A DNA stretch of 64,000 nucleotides from Dorea_A sp016295505 (GTDB lineage: Bacteria; Bacillota; Clostridia; Lachnospirales; Lachnospiraceae): contig NZ_JBDOHS010000008.1 of assembly GCF_039832105.1 (NCBI RefSeq), positions 62,001 through 126,000 of the forward strand. The letters run 5' to 3'. The translations under genes and the position numbers were made by a program. The notes beneath the pieces were generated by a model. The model was not told the DNA's origin. It saw nothing but the letters and a program-made list of their open reading frames with translations, and searched no databases. Within the stretch, counting starts at the first letter, position 1. The number at the start of each line of letters is the position of its first letter. Positions 34,085 through 43,397 of this stretch are shown here, one piece after another.

Positions 34085-35617
34085 TTAATAATAATATGCA
34101 TCAAAAATCTGTTTTGCAATATTCACAGCCTTCGCAGTTCCATCGGAGGATTCAATGATGATGCTAACTACAAGCTCCGGATTCTCTACATTGCTCATTC
34201 CGATGAACCATGAATGGTCTTTTTCCTTGTCAGAACTGTACTCAGCAGTTCCCGTCTTACCTGCCGCTGTATAGCTCTGACCCGCAAGCACGGATGCAGT
34301 TCCATAATCCACAACACTCTTCATATACTCTTTCAACTGCGCTGCTTCTTCTGTCGTCATTAACTGCCTGTACTCTTCCGGTTCCGTTTCTTTTACGGTC
34401 GTTCCGGAATAATTGGTTACTTTGTCGATCAGATATGGTTTCATCAATGTTCCGCCATTGGCGATTGCGGATGTAATCAGTGCCATATGATACGGACTCA
34501 CCTGTGTCTCCCCCTGTCCCATGGCAGTCATCATCTTTGTCCCGTTTCCTGCAGATGAATCCAGCGTAAAACTGCTCTTACTATAAGACAGATCACATGG
34601 AAGCTTGGAGTCAAACAGAACTTCCTTCGCTGTTTTTTTGAAGGAATCCGAATCCAATAACAGTCCGATATTAGAGAATGAAGCGTTACAGGAATATGCA
34701 AGACTGTCCTGAAGGTTCAGCTGTCCATGTACATTTCCGTTATAACAGTGAATCGTAATCCCGTCCTGTTCGATCGCCCCTGTACAATTATAGGTGTAAG
34801 AAGAATAATCCGGATATTCTCTCATATATTCAAGTGCTGTGACCACTTTGAAAGTCGATCCCGGTGCATACTGCCCCTGCGTCGCACGATTCAGAAGCGC
34901 ACTGTTTTCATCCGTATTCAGGCTGTCCCAGTTCGCATCGACCGTATTGGGATCATAATCAGGTTTTGATACCATTGCGAGAATCTTACCGGTCTTCGGA
35001 TCCATTACAACGACTGCACCCTTATAGCTGCCAAGTGCATTATAAGCTGCCTGCTGAAGTGTCAGATCCAGTGTTGTCACTACCGTATCTCCCGTATTTT
35101 TCTGATCCTGAAACTCATTCTTTAATTTTTCCAGGAAAAACGCATTGGATGTCAGAAGATCATAATTTGCAACAGATTCAATCCCGGTTTTCCCATGCGT
35201 ACTGTATCCTACAACATGTGCAAACATATTGCCAAATGGATATTCCCTGATCTCCGAACCATCTTCAGCCACACTGGTCCGGGCCAGAATGTTCCCGTTT
35301 TTATCAACGATTTTTCCCCGTGCTACCCGGTCTGCATTCGAGTCCTGTCTTGCATTATACGGACTTCGGATAATGTCAGCACTTTTCTCCACCTGAAAAT
35401 AGGTAATATATCCCATCAGCACCAGGAATAACGCTACAAAGATATATGTCACCCTAGCGAACTCTTTGTTTCTTTCCCGCTTTGCTCTGGCTTTTTTCTT
35501 GTCCTGACGTCTGGCTTCTTTTCGCTCTCTGCGCGGCATTGCTTCCACTTCTTCTTTGCGCTTTCTCCTCTTGTCCGCTTCTCTTTGCTCGTAACCTTTC
35601 TTTTTTCTTTCTTTCAA
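34085..35617 (-). CDS. Class B penicillin-binding protein (PbpA/FtsI type)
   Basis: 510 residues. Very basic N-terminal cytoplasmic tail (1-54), one membrane helix (about 56-74), a dimerisation region, and a transpeptidase domain with S254-TF-K257, S309-C-N311 and K454-T-G. Together with the FtsW/RodA protein just upstream it would form a transglycosylase-transpeptidase pair for elongation, division or the spore septum. The start is uncertain: TTG at 35617 (GAGGAAGA site) or ATG at 35539. Either way the gene overlaps the ftsW-like 3' end by 86-164 bases. Confidence 0.9.
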   Translation of the reverse strand: MKERKKKGYEQREADKRRKRKEEVEAMPRRERKEARRQDKKKARAKRERNKEFARVTYIFVALFLVLMGYITYFQVEKSADIIRSPYNARQDSNADRVARGKIVDKNGNILARTSVAEDGSEIREYPFGNMFAHVVGYSTHGKTGIESVANYDLLTSNAFFLEKLKNEFQDQKNTGDTVVTTLDLTLQQAAYNALGSYKGAVVVMDPKTGKILAMVSKPDYDPNTVDANWDSLNTDENSALLNRATQGQYAPGSTFKVVTALEYMREYPDYSSYTYNCTGAIEQDGITIHCYNGNVHGQLNLQDSLAYSCNASFSNIGLLLDSDSFKKTAKEVLFDSKLPCDLSYSKSSFTLDSSAGNGTKMMTAMGQGETQVSPYHMALITSAIANGGTLMKPYLIDKVTNYSGTTVKETEPEEYRQLMTTEEAAQLKEYMKSVVDYGTASVLAGQSYTAAGKTGTAEYSSDKEKDHSWFIGMSNVENPELVVSIIIESSDGTAKAVNIAKQIFDAYYY

Positions 35618-36926
35618 TATCGTCTTCCTCGTCTTCCCTTAATATATACAATCCCTGTATAATCGCAAACATGATCAGTGTACTGATCAGCGAACTGCCT
35701 CCATAACTTACAAGCGGCAGCGTCACTCCTGTAGAAGGAATGAACTTCACGGCACCGCCAATGGTCAGAAAGACCTGGAATATATAGCAGGTTCCAAGCC
35801 CAAGTGCAACCATTTTATAGAACATGTTGTGAAGCTGCATGGCAATATTCAGAAACATGACATAACAGCTGACACAGATCAATATCAGACACAGAGCAAA
35901 TATCAATCCCATTTCCTCCGAAATCGCAGAAAATATAAAATCTTCTGCCGCTACCGGTATGGTGTCGGGCTGTCCCTGATACAGGCCGGTTCCAAACCAT
36001 CCCCCGGTTCCGATCGCAAACAGCGACTGCGCCACCTGATAACCTCCGTTATCATAAGATGCAAACGGATCTTTCCACACAATGACTCGCGTCCTCACAT
36101 GGCTGAACAGATAATAGGCCGCTACAGAGGCAACACTTCCCGCCCCGAGTCCGGCAAGAACATATAACGGCTGATGTGTTGCCACATAAAGCATGACAAG
36201 ATACACCACAAATATGATCAGTGCTGCTCCAAGATCCTTTGATACTACGAGGATCAATACATGAAATGCTGCAATTGCCGTTGTGATCACAATCTCTTTA
36301 AATTCCATGGAACGTTTAAAGCTGGCTGCCACAAAAAATACAAAGATAATCTTTACAAGCTCCGAGGGCTGAATACTGATCCCACCGATTGTAAATCCAA
36401 GCATCGCGCCATACGATACCTTACCGACGATCAGTACGATCCCCAGCGAAACGATGCCCGCAGCAGCATACAGAATTCTCCACTCTGAAAGGAACCTGAA
36501 CTTTCGGATAATAACCGGTATGATCAGACAGAGCGCAATTCCTCCGGCAGCAATAAGATACTGCTTCGATGCCTTATTATAATCCAGTCTTGTGATCATG
36601 ATAAACCCGATGCTTAAAAGCATACACATATTATTGACTACCAGTCTGGACACTCTGGGATAGATCACCGTATACAGGACGATCGTGGCTCCCAGAAGCG
36701 TCACCTGCATCAGATATAATGCCAGGATCTTAATATCATTCTTTTCCAGATACATGACCAGAAAGGCAATCAGATGGATCATAAACATCAGCACATTTTG
36801 TTTTCTGAGCATCCTCTTCTTCTTATCCGGATCAAAATATCCAAAGATACTAAAACACAGATACGTATACATCGTAACCAATACAATCATCAGATATTTT
36901 GACAATTCTACAATAATATTAACCAA
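35454..36926 (-). CDS. SEDS glycosyltransferase (FtsW/RodA/SpoVE family)
   Basis: 490 residues, TTG start at 36926 behind AGGTGGAAAG. About ten membrane segments, with SEDS signatures: IQPSELVKIIFVFFVAASF, KDLGAALIIFVVYLVMLY, ISEEMGLIFALCLI and the C-terminal PLVSYGGSSLISTLI. These proteins polymerise lipid II. The C-terminal tail (about 425-490) is rich in Lys, Arg and Ser and is encoded in the stretch shared with the PBP gene. It begins 8 bases past the U32 stop. FtsW, RodA and SpoVE cannot be told apart here. Confidence 0.92.
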   Translation of the reverse strand: MVNIIVELSKYLMIVLVTMYTYLCFSIFGYFDPDKKKRMLRKQNVLMFMIHLIAFLVMYLEKNDIKILALYLMQVTLLGATIVLYTVIYPRVSRLVVNNMCMLLSIGFIMITRLDYNKASKQYLIAAGGIALCLIIPVIIRKFRFLSEWRILYAAAGIVSLGIVLIVGKVSYGAMLGFTIGGISIQPSELVKIIFVFFVAASFKRSMEFKEIVITTAIAAFHVLILVVSKDLGAALIIFVVYLVMLYVATHQPLYVLAGLGAGSVASVAAYYLFSHVRTRVIVWKDPFASYDNGGYQVAQSLFAIGTGGWFGTGLYQGQPDTIPVAAEDFIFSAISEEMGLIFALCLILICVSCYVMFLNIAMQLHNMFYKMVALGLGTCYIFQVFLTIGGAVKFIPSTGVTLPLVSYGGSSLISTLIMFAIIQGLYILREDEEDDIERKKKERLRAKRSGQEEKAQRRSGSNAAQRAKRSQTSGQEKSQSKAGKKQRVR

Positions 36927-36934
36927 CTTTCCAC

Positions 36935-39070
36935 CTACTTTACTCCTCTTTTAAAGTGCCCGCGCGTATATTCCATATCTGGCGGAAGCACTGTCTCTCC
37001 ACCTGAAAATACATTACCATATATCTCAATCATCTCCCGCACCACATTCGCATCTTCCCGGCAAAAATCCAGCCGGACTTCCGCCGGATGCAGAGCCATG
37101 ATCTCATCCGCTTTATCGGCAAGATATAATGGCGCCGAATTATAAATGATATTATAGCAATAGCGACAGCATTTTCTCACAGAAAACTGCTTCTGATACC
37201 GGTCAGTAATGGAAAGGTATCCTTCTTTTCCATCACATCCTGAACTGCTCTTCTGAATGCATCCTGCCGTGATCATGACAGGCTGATAGCCATACACAGT
37301 CAAAGCAGCACCCTCTATATTCAGTGTTTTCAGTTCACGGTCATTGAATTCTGCCGGTGCAGTATATCTGCAAATTCCCTGCTCTTTTGCAAACTGCTTT
37401 GCAGACTGGTTCCAGACATACACATTGGAGTCGGAACGGATTTCCTTCGGGTATCCATGCATCTTCAGCCATTCCAGGCTTTCAAGATTCCGCACCATCA
37501 CACCGTCATATATGGTTACCATCTCGTCATAGATCTTCTCAAACCGGGATATCGCCTGATCTCTGAAGATGTAAGGCATCGCAAGAATATACCGGATTCC
37601 CGGCCTTTTTCCTTCCCTGAGCTTTTGTATCATCCTGTCATCCATACCGGACAGACTTTCCACATATATACTCGAAATCCTCTCAGATGTTATCGCCTGT
37701 TCAAGCTGTTCTTCATTCTGAACAAGAACCGCAATTTCCGGACACTCCTGCCCGGAAATGACCACTTCTTCCCGGCTGTCCTGAATCTGTCTCATCTCAG
37801 GAATCTCTCTGCGATATTCCGCCAGAACCGTCTGTGTCAGACATCGGATCGCCTCTCTTCGCAGTTCATTCAGTGCCTGCATCGGCAGGAAAACATTGCC
37901 TTCCATCTGAACCTCAAGTCTGTCAAATGTATATTCTGTGTTGCCGGTTTTTCTGATCTGCTTCTCCACTCTGTCTGCGTCAAGCGGCTGACGCATCGCC
38001 TCCTGTACCGGTTCTCCTTCACACATGACCTGTCTGCCCTGATAATTCAATAACAGTTTAGCATTCTGTCCGACAGAAAGTATTAATTTCCCATTAATTT
38101 TTTCTTGTAATTTGACTTCTTTCCATTCTGACTCTTCTTTTTTTTCGGTTCCCGGCCTCTGAAACGAAATCATATCTTTTCCGTTATGCTGATGATAGTA
38201 TCCCTTCGTATATCCTCTCCTCTGATATACACGCAGCAGATCTTCTTTATCCCGCTGAGATACCCGAAATCCATCCTTTCCTTTTGCCAGATACAAATCC
38301 GCGTATTTCCGATACATTTTAACAACCGTATAGACGTAGTCCGGCTGCTTCATTCTGCCCTCGATTTTAAAAGAATCTATCCCCGCTTCTATCAGTTCCG
38401 GAAGGAAATCAATGGTACACAGATCCTTCAGACTCATGATATCCTCCGGCTTTTTCCCCTGTACACGATATGGAAGACGGCATGGCTGTGCACACTGTCC
38501 CCGATTACCGCTTCGGCCTCCGATCATGCTGCTGAGCAGACATTGACCGGAATAGCAGTAACACAACGCACCATGCACAAAGCATTCCATCTCCAGTCCT
38601 GTCTTCTGCTTCATCGAACGGATCTCATCCAGCGAAAGCTCCCTGGCAGGTACAACTCTTGTAATCCCGTACTCCTTTACACAGGAGGCTCCAAGGGTAT
38701 TTGTTATCGTCATCTGGGTACTGGCATGTACGGAAATATCCGGAAACCACTGCCGAATACGCCTCATCACACCGGTATCCTGCACAATCACTGCATCCAG
38801 TCCTCTCTGATAATACGGCAGCAGATATTCGTATAATTCATTCAATTCCCAATCTTTCAGAAGCGTATTCACTGTCAGATAGATCTTTCTGCCATGAATA
38901 TGCACGTAATCAATCGCCTCAAGAAGATCCTCCTGTGACAGATTTCTGGCATATGCTCTCGCTCCGTATCTGCTTCCTCCCAGATACACGGCATCTGCGC
39001 CTGCACTGATTGCAGCCCTCAGACTTTCATATGATCCGGCCGGTGCCAGTATTTCTACATTGCTGTCCAT
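36935..39070 (-). CDS. U32-family protein with DUF3656 (RlhA/TrhP-like)
   Basis: 711 residues. The N-terminal half is the peptidase U32 domain: ILAPAGSYESLRAAISAGADAVYLGG, HASTQMTITNT and the cysteine block FVHGALCYCYSGQC with NRGQCAQPCRLPY, the last thought to bind an Fe-S cluster. The middle holds a DUF3656 collagenase-like insertion, and the C-terminus has another cysteine pair (KCCRYCYN). E. coli relatives RlhA and TrhP hydroxylate rRNA or tRNA rather than cleave protein, so an RNA-modifying role is likely. A family label of collagenase should not be taken literally. Confidence 0.88.
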   Translation of the reverse strand: MDSNVEILAPAGSYESLRAAISAGADAVYLGGSRYGARAYARNLSQEDLLEAIDYVHIHGRKIYLTVNTLLKDWELNELYEYLLPYYQRGLDAVIVQDTGVMRRIRQWFPDISVHASTQMTITNTLGASCVKEYGITRVVPARELSLDEIRSMKQKTGLEMECFVHGALCYCYSGQCLLSSMIGGRSGNRGQCAQPCRLPYRVQGKKPEDIMSLKDLCTIDFLPELIEAGIDSFKIEGRMKQPDYVYTVVKMYRKYADLYLAKGKDGFRVSQRDKEDLLRVYQRRGYTKGYYHQHNGKDMISFQRPGTEKKEESEWKEVKLQEKINGKLILSVGQNAKLLLNYQGRQVMCEGEPVQEAMRQPLDADRVEKQIRKTGNTEYTFDRLEVQMEGNVFLPMQALNELRREAIRCLTQTVLAEYRREIPEMRQIQDSREEVVISGQECPEIAVLVQNEEQLEQAITSERISSIYVESLSGMDDRMIQKLREGKRPGIRYILAMPYIFRDQAISRFEKIYDEMVTIYDGVMVRNLESLEWLKMHGYPKEIRSDSNVYVWNQSAKQFAKEQGICRYTAPAEFNDRELKTLNIEGAALTVYGYQPVMITAGCIQKSSSGCDGKEGYLSITDRYQKQFSVRKCCRYCYNIIYNSAPLYLADKADEIMALHPAEVRLDFCREDANVVREMIEIYGNVFSGGETVLPPDMEYTRGHFKRGVK

Positions 39071-39131
39071 ACCGTTTCCTTTCTGCTAATCATCTGTTAT
39101 AGATGTAATCATTTCATGTTCCCTACAGAGT

Positions 39132-39154
39132 AAAAAAAGCTGTCAAAAGACAGC
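39132..39154 (-). terminator. Terminator of zapA
   Basis: Minus-strand stem GGCTGTC/GACAGC around TTTT, then TTTTTTT. It begins directly after the zapA stop codon. Confidence 0.85.
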
Positions 39155-39568
39155 CTATTTTTTACGATTATTCTTGATCTCCGTTTCAAGCTGTACGATC
39201 TTCATCTGCAGCTCTTTATTTTCTTCTTTCAGCTTGTCCATTGCCTTTTCTGCATTTTCCAGCTTAATCTGAACGGAAATCAATTCATGCTTCAGATCAT
39301 ACATTTCTTTATCTTTTGCTTCTATATCACTTTCCAAAGTGCCTCCCTGTTTCTTGGCCTTAAAGTAATCATCCGCAATATTCAGCGCCAGAAGAATACT
39401 TCTCGTCTCAGCACTTTGCTTACGATATCCTTCACTATTACTGCATTCCTCTATCTTGTGATTCAGATAAGTGGATACTTTCTGCAGATAATCTTCACTT
39501 TCAAATCCGCTTAAAGTAAACACCTTGCCTCCTATTAATACTTCCGTATAGTTTTTTGATGATGCCAT
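39155..39568 (-). CDS. zapA: Cell division protein ZapA
   Basis: 137 residues. The N-terminal ZapA domain (TEVLIGGKVFTLSGFESEDYLQKVSTYLNHKIEE, then RSILLALNIADDYFKAKK) is followed by a long coiled coil (about 75-134). ZapA crosslinks FtsZ filaments at the division site. Promoter and terminator show it is monocistronic. It is longer than Bacillus ZapA (85 residues) because of the C-terminal coiled coil. Confidence 0.88.
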   Translation of the reverse strand: MASSKNYTEVLIGGKVFTLSGFESEDYLQKVSTYLNHKIEECSNSEGYRKQSAETRSILLALNIADDYFKAKKQGGTLESDIEAKDKEMYDLKHELISVQIKLENAEKAMDKLKEENKELQMKIVQLETEIKNNRKK

Positions 39569-39606
39569 AAGAAGCCTCCTCGAACTTTCTATAATTTCTG
39601 ATAACT

Positions 39607-39635
39607 ATTATAAACTAATCTCGAATAAAAACCAA
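39607..39635 (-). promoter_or_regulatory. Promoter of zapA
   Basis: Minus-strand TTGGTT (39630-39635), 17-base spacer, TATAAT (39607-39612). Confidence 0.7.
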
Positions 39636-39645
39636 CTGTTTTTCG

Positions 39646-40644
39646 TTATTTTTGAATCAAAATGCCCAGATGTACATATGCATGGTCTGTTACGATCCGC
39701 CCTCTTGGGGTTCTCTGTATAAATCCGTTTTTCAGAAGATATGGCTCATACACATCCTCGATCGTTCCCGCATCTTCACCAATGGCAGCTGCAAGTGTGT
39801 CCAGTCCGACCGGACCTCCCTGAAACTTTTCAATCATGGTGAGCAGGATTCCACGGTCTGTCTGATCCAGTCCTTCCTTATCCACATCCAGAAGATCCAG
39901 TGCATAATCTGCAACCTCTTCTGTAATATAGCCATCATATTTGACCTGTGCAAAATCACGCACACGCTTCAGCAGACGATTGGCAAGTCTCGGAGTACCT
40001 CTCGACCTTCTTGCGAGTGCATAAGCACCTTTTTCATCAATTCCAACATCCAATACCTGCGCGGATCGAACAATGATTGCCTTCAGTTCTTCAATCGTAT
40101 AGAATTCCATACGATTTACCACACCAAACCGATCCCGAAGCGGGGCAGTCAACATTCCCGCTCTTGTCGTTGCACCCACAAGAGTAAACTTCGGCAGATC
40201 CAGGCGAATCGATCTTGCACCGGCACCTTTTCCGATCATGATATCGATTGCAAAGTCCTCCATCGCCGGATACAATACCTCTTCCACCTGACGGTTCAGC
40301 CGGTGAATCTCATCAACAAACAACACATCCCCCTCCTGAAGATTATTCAGGATTGCCGCCATATCTCCGGGTTTTTCAATCGCCGGACCGGACGTGATCT
40401 TCATATTAACATTCATTTCATTTGCAATGATTCCTGCAAGCGTTGTCTTTCCAAGCCCCGGAGGCCCATAAAAAAGTACATGATCCAGTGCCTCATTTCT
40501 CGCTTTCGCCGCTTCAATGTAGATCTTCAGCATCTCTTTTGCTTTTTCCTGTCCGATATAATCTTCCAGAAGCTGCGGTCTTAAATGATTTTCAAATCTC
40601 TGATCTTCTTCCAGATTCTCTGTTGTGATAATTCTTCTGCTCAT
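39646..40644 (-). CDS. ruvB: Holliday junction branch-migration ATPase RuvB
   Basis: 332 residues from MSRRIITTENLEEDQ at 40644; a GTG four codons upstream is also open, but the ribosome site GGTGGAAG suits the ATG. AAA+ motor with Walker A GPPGLGKTT, Walker B VLFVDEIHRL, sensor 1 GATTRAG and the C-terminal winged helix (TPRGR). It drives branch migration with RuvA. It lies 18 bases after ruvA. No ruvC is present, as is usual in Firmicutes. Confidence 0.97.
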   Translation of the reverse strand: MSRRIITTENLEEDQRFENHLRPQLLEDYIGQEKAKEMLKIYIEAAKARNEALDHVLFYGPPGLGKTTLAGIIANEMNVNMKITSGPAIEKPGDMAAILNNLQEGDVLFVDEIHRLNRQVEEVLYPAMEDFAIDIMIGKGAGARSIRLDLPKFTLVGATTRAGMLTAPLRDRFGVVNRMEFYTIEELKAIIVRSAQVLDVGIDEKGAYALARRSRGTPRLANRLLKRVRDFAQVKYDGYITEEVADYALDLLDVDKEGLDQTDRGILLTMIEKFQGGPVGLDTLAAAIGEDAGTIEDVYEPYLLKNGFIQRTPRGRIVTDHAYVHLGILIQK

Positions 40645-40662
40645 CTCATCTTCCACCCTGTA

Positions 40663-41283
40663 CTAAAACATCATTTTTCTGAGTGCCTGTTTCAATACTT
40701 CCTCTACTTTCATGTCTTCCGTGATCTCAACCTGTTTTACCGCTTTCAAAGCCTCTGTACTTCCATACCCCAGTGCAGTCAGAGCCTGCACTGCTTCACT
40801 CTGTACTTCCGCATAGCCTGCATCAGAAGTTCCGGAAACCGAAGACATTTCGCCATCTGAGATATGCTCCAGTGCATCCTCCAGCTTCAGCTTATCCTTA
40901 AGTTCCAGGATCAGTTTTTCAGCCGTCTTCTTTCCAATCCCCGGAGCTGCCTGGATCGCTTTTACGTCATTGGATGCCACTGCGAATCTCAGATCATCCG
41001 GACTGAGCGCAGACAAAATTCCAAGTGCACCTTTCGGGCCGATTCCATTTACCCCGATCAGCATACGGAACACGGACAACTCATCCCTCGTCAGAAAACC
41101 GTACAGCTGCATCATATCTTCTTTTACATGCAGATATGTGTGAATCTTTACTTCTTTTCCTGTACGCGGCAGCATTCCCATGGCTCGTCCTGCCATATAG
41201 ACTCCATATCCTATGCCTCCCACATCAATTATAACCCGTTCCTCTTCCATCGCCGCAAGAGTTCCCCGTACATATGCAATCAT
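40663..41283 (-). CDS. ruvA: Holliday junction protein RuvA
   Basis: 206 residues. N-terminal OB domain (MIAYVRGTLAAMEEERVIIDVGGIGYGV), two helix-hairpin-helix motifs (INGIGPKGALGIL and APGIGKKTAEKLILEL), an acidic linker and the RuvB-contacting C-terminal domain (AVQALTALGYGSTEALKAV). It binds four-way junctions. ATG at 41283 behind AGGAGGAG. It sits between the Gx transporter gene and ruvB. Confidence 0.97.
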   Translation of the reverse strand: MIAYVRGTLAAMEEERVIIDVGGIGYGVYMAGRAMGMLPRTGKEVKIHTYLHVKEDMMQLYGFLTRDELSVFRMLIGVNGIGPKGALGILSALSPDDLRFAVASNDVKAIQAAPGIGKKTAEKLILELKDKLKLEDALEHISDGEMSSVSGTSDAGYAEVQSEAVQALTALGYGSTEALKAVKQVEITEDMKVEEVLKQALRKMMF

Positions 41284-41291
41284 AACTCCTC

Positions 41292-41783
41292 CTAAAATCT
41301 TATATTCTTCAGTCTTTTTAACATTTCATTCGATAATATCCCAATCAAAAGCCCTGTCACAAGCCCTGCAATCATCAGGACCGGAAAATAGTACGCTACA
41401 CTGAACGTCTCAACAACCAGCATTGCTACTGTCATCTGTCCGACATTATGAAAAACGCCTCCTGCCACACTGATTCCCATGACACTGAAACTGTTCCGAC
41501 GCTTCAGCAGTGCCATCACAGACAGACTCAGAAGTCCTCCCGCCAGGCTGTAAAGAATACTGAAATAATTTCCGAATATAAATCCGGAAAGAAGTATCCG
41601 AACGATCGATAACAGATATACCTCCTGCAGAGGAAGCTTATATAAAGCAACTACGATGATCAGATTAGCCAGCCCCAGCTTCACTCCCGGAATTCCAAAA
41701 TTGATCGGAATCAGGGTCTCCACATAACTGAAGATCAGTGCAAGTGCAGTAAAAACGCCAAAATATGCCACTCTGCTTTTCAT
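41292..41783 (-). CDS. Gx transporter-family membrane protein (HepS component I-like)
   Basis: 163 residues, about five membrane segments. The start KSRVAYFGVFTALALIFSYVETLIPINFGIPGVKLGLANL is typical of the family annotated Gx transporter or heptaprenyl diphosphate synthase component I, which resembles ECF-type substrate-binding membrane proteins. It often travels with NusG domain II proteins, ApbE and Rnf, as here. A link to flavin or quinone supply is possible, but the substrate is unknown. Confidence 0.85.
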   Translation of the reverse strand: MKSRVAYFGVFTALALIFSYVETLIPINFGIPGVKLGLANLIIVVALYKLPLQEVYLLSIVRILLSGFIFGNYFSILYSLAGGLLSLSVMALLKRRNSFSVMGISVAGGVFHNVGQMTVAMLVVETFSVAYYFPVLMIAGLVTGLLIGILSNEMLKRLKNIRF

Positions 41784-41792
41784 GATCTCCTC

Positions 41793-42164
41793 CTAATTTG
41801 TAACAGCATCATACACACTTTGTTCGCTGCTTTTTACTTCTATAACAACTTTATTCGGCAGACAGATAATGCTTTCTCCATTCTTCGACACTGCTTTCTG
41901 ATGAACACACAGCTTATCCGGACAATCCGCCTCTGTCATATCGGCTTTTCCCTCTTTAATCTGAAGAATATTCGTCCCGCCATTGATTTCTATCGTCTGC
42001 TCTTCAGAAAGACGGTAGGTCCCCTTTTCCTCTCCATCAACCTTAACAACCACGATCCCATCATCAACATTCTGCATTCTTTCATGCAGCAGGTATGCTA
42101 ATGCTGCAATACAGATAATTCCCAGGATCAGAATCAGGTCATTTCTTTTCCATCTATTATTCAT
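41793..42164 (-). CDS. NusG domain II-containing membrane-anchored protein
   Basis: 123 residues. One N-terminal membrane helix (about 8-24), then an extracytoplasmic NusG domain II fold with motifs IEINGGTNILQIKEGKADMTEADCPDKLCVHQK and ISICLPNKVVIEV-like end. Two cysteines (CPDKLC) are conserved in the family. It is not the transcription factor NusG. It is found next to ApbE and Rnf genes in many Firmicutes, so a role in extracytoplasmic redox chemistry is suspected. Confidence 0.87.
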   Translation of the reverse strand: MNNRWKRNDLILILGIICIAALAYLLHERMQNVDDGIVVVKVDGEEKGTYRLSEEQTIEINGGTNILQIKEGKADMTEADCPDKLCVHQKAVSKNGESIICLPNKVVIEVKSSEQSVYDAVTN

Positions 42165-42192
42165 AGCTCTACCTCATTTTCGTCTACGCCTT

Positions 42193-42221
42193 ATTCTAGC
42201 ACAAGAATTCCTCCTCAGCAA
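42193..42221 (-). promoter_or_regulatory. Promoter of the nusG-II/Gx/ruvAB operon
   Basis: Minus-strand TTGCTG (42216-42221), 17-base spacer, extended -10 TGCTAGAAT (core 42193-42198). Confidence 0.65.
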
Positions 42222-42249
42222 CAAGGAACCTGGGATTCATTTTTTCCTG

Positions 42250-42264
42250 ATTCCATGCTATAAT
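42250..42264 (+). promoter_or_regulatory. Extended -10 promoter of apbE
   Basis: TGCTATAAT (core 42259-42264) with only a weak -35 (TTCATT 17 bases upstream). It is back to back with the nusG-II promoter. Confidence 0.5.
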
Positions 42265-42321
42265 ACCTGTGTCAAAAATAACGTCTGCATATACAGACGA
42301 TCTGATAAGGAGTGATTTCAT

Positions 42322-43302
42322 ATGAAATACAGACGAATCATTGCGATTCTGGCTGCTCTTATGCTTCTCCTGTCCGGATGCAGTATGTCAAAAAAGCAGG
42401 AAAACCAGACATATACCGACACTCTGTTTGATACCGTCATTAAAGTACAGATTCTGGATTCTGTTGATTCAGAAGTATTGGAAGGCTGCAAAGAATTATG
42501 TCAAAAATATGACACCATGTTTTCGAATCGAATCGAAGACAATGAAATTTCCAGAATCAACAATGCAAAGTGCAATCCGGTCGAGGTATCGGATGAGACC
42601 CTTACACTGATTAAAACCGGCATTTACTATAGTGAATTATCTGATGGTGCATTTGATATCACCATTTCCCCGGTCTCCATGCTCTGGGATTTTAAATCCG
42701 AAAGCCCTTCTGTTCCATCCCAAGAAACGATTGAAGAAGCTGTAAGCCATGTTGACTATCACAATATCGTAATTGAAGGGAATACTGTGCAGCTGACAGA
42801 TCCGCAGGCCGGCATTGATGTCGGTGCTCTGGCCAAAGGATATATTGCTGACCGGCTAAAGGAATATCTGCAGGAAGAAGGCGTCGAACACGCACTGATC
42901 AATCTTGGTGGAAATGTACTTGCCATGGGAACCAAAACAGACGGATCCGACTATAACATCGGTATCCAGAAGCCCTTTGATGAAACCGGAGAACCTGTTA
43001 CAGCCGTAAAAATTGCGGATGAATCCGTTGTAACATCCGGTATCTATCAGCGCTATTTTGAACAGGACAATATCCTCTATCATCACATACTGGATCCCCG
43101 AACCGGCTATCCGTGTGAAAATAATCTCTACAGCGTTTCCATCATCACAGATTCTTCTCTGACCGCAGATGCCCTCAGTACCACCTGCTTTCTTCTCGGT
43201 TATGAAAAAGGCATGGAACTGATCAATCAGCTGGACGATGTAGATGCTGTTTTTATTACAGATGATGAAACCATACATTACTCTGATAACTTCCAGAACT
43301 GA
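42322..43302 (+). CDS. apbE: FAD:protein FMN transferase ApbE (lipoprotein)
   Basis: 326 residues. Lipoprotein signal with lipobox LLLSGC, so it acts outside the membrane. The ApbE domain is evident: MFSNRIEDNEISRIN, GAFDITISPV, DVGALAKGYIADRLKEYL, ALINLGGNVLAMG and YHHILDPRTGYP. ApbE moves FMN from FAD onto a Thr of target proteins; in this window RnfG and RnfD are the obvious targets. It is the only plus-strand gene in this block, divergent from nusG-II and converging on the rnf side. Confidence 0.95.
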   Translation: MKYRRIIAILAALMLLLSGCSMSKKQENQTYTDTLFDTVIKVQILDSVDSEVLEGCKELCQKYDTMFSNRIEDNEISRINNAKCNPVEVSDETLTLIKTGIYYSELSDGAFDITISPVSMLWDFKSESPSVPSQETIEEAVSHVDYHNIVIEGNTVQLTDPQAGIDVGALAKGYIADRLKEYLQEEGVEHALINLGGNVLAMGTKTDGSDYNIGIQKPFDETGEPVTAVKIADESVVTSGIYQRYFEQDNILYHHILDPRTGYPCENNLYSVSIITDSSLTADALSTTCFLLGYEKGMELINQLDDVDAVFITDDETIHYSDNFQN

Positions 43303-43320
43303 AATACAATTGAAAAAGCA

Positions 43321-43361
43321 GGGACTGTTGAAACTCGATCCATTTCAACAGTCCCATTTTT
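43321..43361. terminator. Bidirectional terminator of apbE
   Basis: Perfect 13-base arms GGGACTGTTGAAA and TTTCAACAGTCCC with a 9-base loop, then ATTTTTATT on the plus strand. It sits between apbE and a converging membrane-protein gene. Confidence 0.85.
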
Positions 43362-43397
43362 ATTGCTCTTTTTCTGAAATTATTCCTTTTGAAATTC

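Noticed and set aside
39652..40584. A 310-codon open frame on the plus strand opposite ruvB
   Set aside because: It lies entirely antisense to a clear RuvB gene, has Cys/His/Ser-rich low-quality composition and no ribosome site; it is a shadow of ruvB codon use.
27122..43355. Two terminators beginning GGGAC(C/T)GTTG, at 27122 and 43321, as a possible repeat family
   Set aside because: Only the outer arm is shared; loops and inner stems differ. Two copies are not enough to support a mobile repeat.
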